Source of the DNA: an uncultured Clostridia bacterium
GTDB lineage: Bacteria; Bacillota; Clostridia; Oscillospirales; Acutalibacteraceae
Direction: 5' to 3'
DNA length: 7,572 nt
Assembly (NCBI GenBank): GCA_946186535.1
Contig: CAMHNT010000109.1
Span: 1 to 7,572, forward strand
Part shown: one piece after another, positions 6,514 to 7,572 of the stretch
How the letters are laid out: each line of letters begins with the position of its first letter
How positions within the stretch are numbered: position 1 is the stretch's first letter
Position numbers and translations under genes: made by a program
Notes under the pieces: generated by a model
The model's database searches: none
What the model saw: the letters and a program-made list of their open reading frames with translations, nothing else
What the model was told of the DNA's origin: nothing

Positions 6514-7572
6514 ATGAATTTGGAAACTTGGAAAAAAATCGAAAATGCCGAGAGTATGGATTCGGTTTTTGACGCGATCCAATTAGTAAAGGAATCGTAT
6601 ACTCAGTATGATGAAGAGTATACCAAAGAATATAAAGACTTTAACGACAAAACGAGTAATGCTGATTACTTTATGAATTCTCAGCTTACGTCTATCAGAC
6701 AAAAGTATGATGAACAGCAGAATAAGGAAGAAAAACGCTACTCATCTGCTATGAAAAAAATAGATGAACTGATCAGCACCCAGAAAGAGGTCGACAACGA
6801 TCTGAAATCATATTTTAAATCGTCACGGAAAGCCCGGATGGTTTTGCCTGGCCTCGCCGAAAAAATTGTAGAAACTGCAGGATCTATATTAAAAGACAGC
6901 AGCAGCAAAAGGGAGGAGATAGGCAAGCAGTTTCAGGTAATGGCTGAAAAAAAGAGGCAGATTATCAAAGAACGGCACAACAGCATCATGTCAGAGCTTT
7001 CTGAACAGAGAGCAAATGAAGAAAAAAAGTATAAGACAAACTGTTCAGCTCTGAAGAATGAGCTGGACGGTACATATAGTTCGACTGAGTCCACGCTGTA
7101 TAATTTCTATAGCTCGAAGATAAAGGGCTTGGGGCAGCACATGGACGCTTATGAGGATAAGGTGTACACCGAAGCTGCGAAAGGAAAGGAATATACGCCC
7201 CCTGAGCAGTATCCTGAGTTTGTATATCTCGGAGATCTTTATACAACTCTCTGCAAGCAAAGCAGTCACTCTGCTGTTGATCAGCTTATCAACAATGAAT
7301 TCAGTGATAAGAAATACCGTCCTTTTGAACTCAGTGATACTCAGCTGCGTTCAAAGGTTCCGTATTTTCAGACGATCGGCGATGGGTTATCGTTATTCAT
7401 CAAATATGATACAGATGAAAAAGCTGTATGCTTTGACTATCTGAAATCGATAATGCTGAAGCTCTTTATGAACTTTCCCTCGGGAAGACTTGAAGCAACG
7501 ATGATTGACCCTGTTGAATACGGTTCGACGTTCTCACTGTTCAAGAGATTAGGGGAAGAAAAACTTTTGATA
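6514..7572 (+). CDS. Long coiled-coil protein entering an FtsK/SpoIIIE-like ATPase, 5' part only
   Basis: An open frame with no stop runs from the ATG at 6514 to the window edge, giving 353 residues of a longer protein. The start is fixed by GGAGG at 6503-6507, six bases upstream. Residues from about 20 to 225 are rich in Lys, Glu, Gln and Ser and look like long coiled coils. From about 235 the sequence becomes globular, and residues near 310-345, including NFPSGRLEATMIDPVEYG, resemble the beta-strand segment (LPPGKxxFTxIDPVGLG type) of large coiled-coil FtsK/SpoIIIE proteins. In those proteins this segment precedes the main Walker A motif, which would lie beyond the window. No transmembrane helices are seen at the N-terminus, unlike cell-division FtsK or the EccC/EssC motors of type VII secretion, so it is probably a soluble ATPase. 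The family call rests on the short C-terminal stretch and is moderately sure; the coding frame is certain. Confidence 0.82.
   Translation, partial: MNLETWKKIENAESMDSVFDAIQLVKESYTQYDEEYTKEYKDFNDKTSNADYFMNSQLTSIRQKYDEQQNKEEKRYSSAMKKIDELISTQKEVDNDLKSYFKSSRKARMVLPGLAEKIVETAGSILKDSSSKREEIGKQFQVMAEKKRQIIKERHNSIMSELSEQRANEEKKYKTNCSALKNELDGTYSSTESTLYNFYSSKIKGLGQHMDAYEDKVYTEAAKGKEYTPPEQYPEFVYLGDLYTTLCKQSSHSAVDQLINNEFSDKKYRPFELSDTQLRSKVPYFQTIGDGLSLFIKYDTDEKAVCFDYLKSIMLKLFMNFPSGRLEATMIDPVEYGSTFSLFKRLGEEKLLI

Noticed and set aside
7151..7444. 97-codon plus-strand frame, and two minus-strand frames at about 6986-7269
   Set aside because: All overlap the uninterrupted frame of the FtsK-like gene, which has a strong ribosome-binding site and coherent coiled-coil composition.
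324..7572. Canonical type VII secretion locus
   Set aside because: No WXG100 protein, no LXG domain and no membrane segments are visible. The resemblance is limited to an FtsK-like protein and helical partners, so the label is not applied.

Overview
The window looks like accessory DNA from a low-to-moderate GC Firmicute, most likely a Clostridia/Ruminococcus-type gut bacterium. I infer this from the strong AGGAG-like ribosome-binding sites before each gene, the AT-leaning codon use, and the type of papain-like peptidase domain. This is a judgement by eye, not a database result. No rRNA, tRNA, CRISPR array or intact insertion sequence is visible.

Layout. Bases 1-323 hold no convincing intact gene. 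A minus-strand open stretch there may be the decayed remnant of an RNase H-like gene. From 324 to the right edge, five genes lie on the plus strand: (1) 324-3317, a 997-residue HerA/DUF87-type P-loop ATPase with a cysteine-rich insert and a helical tail; (2) 3331-3816, a 161-residue, highly charged, proline-free helical protein; (3) 3971-6076, a 701-residue protein with an N-terminal coiled coil, a Ser/Gly linker, a helical middle and a C-terminal papain-like cysteine peptidase; (4) 6090-6476, a small, very acidic protein of unknown family; (5) 6514 to the edge, the first 353 residues of a long coiled-coil protein that appears to enter an FtsK/SpoIIIE-type ATPase and is cut by the window.

Gaps between genes are 13, 154, 13 and 37 bases, so the set reads as one operon. 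The only sizeable gap (3817-3970) holds a long, nearly perfect inverted repeat and smaller palindromes, and is the likely point where expression is split between genes 1-2 and genes 3-5.

Working hypothesis (inference). Two ATPases of the FtsK-HerA pumping superfamily flank two coiled-coil proteins, one carrying a peptidase domain of a kind found at the C-termini of polymorphic toxins. This resembles the logic of an ATP-driven export or conflict system: motor(s), small helical partner, effector, and possibly an immunity protein or chaperone. It is not a canonical type VII locus. I see no WXG100 or LXG motif, and no signal peptide or transmembrane segment in anything in the window. A cytoplasmic, ATP-gated defence or protein-processing complex is therefore an equally live reading. 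I do not recognise this exact five-gene arrangement as a named system.
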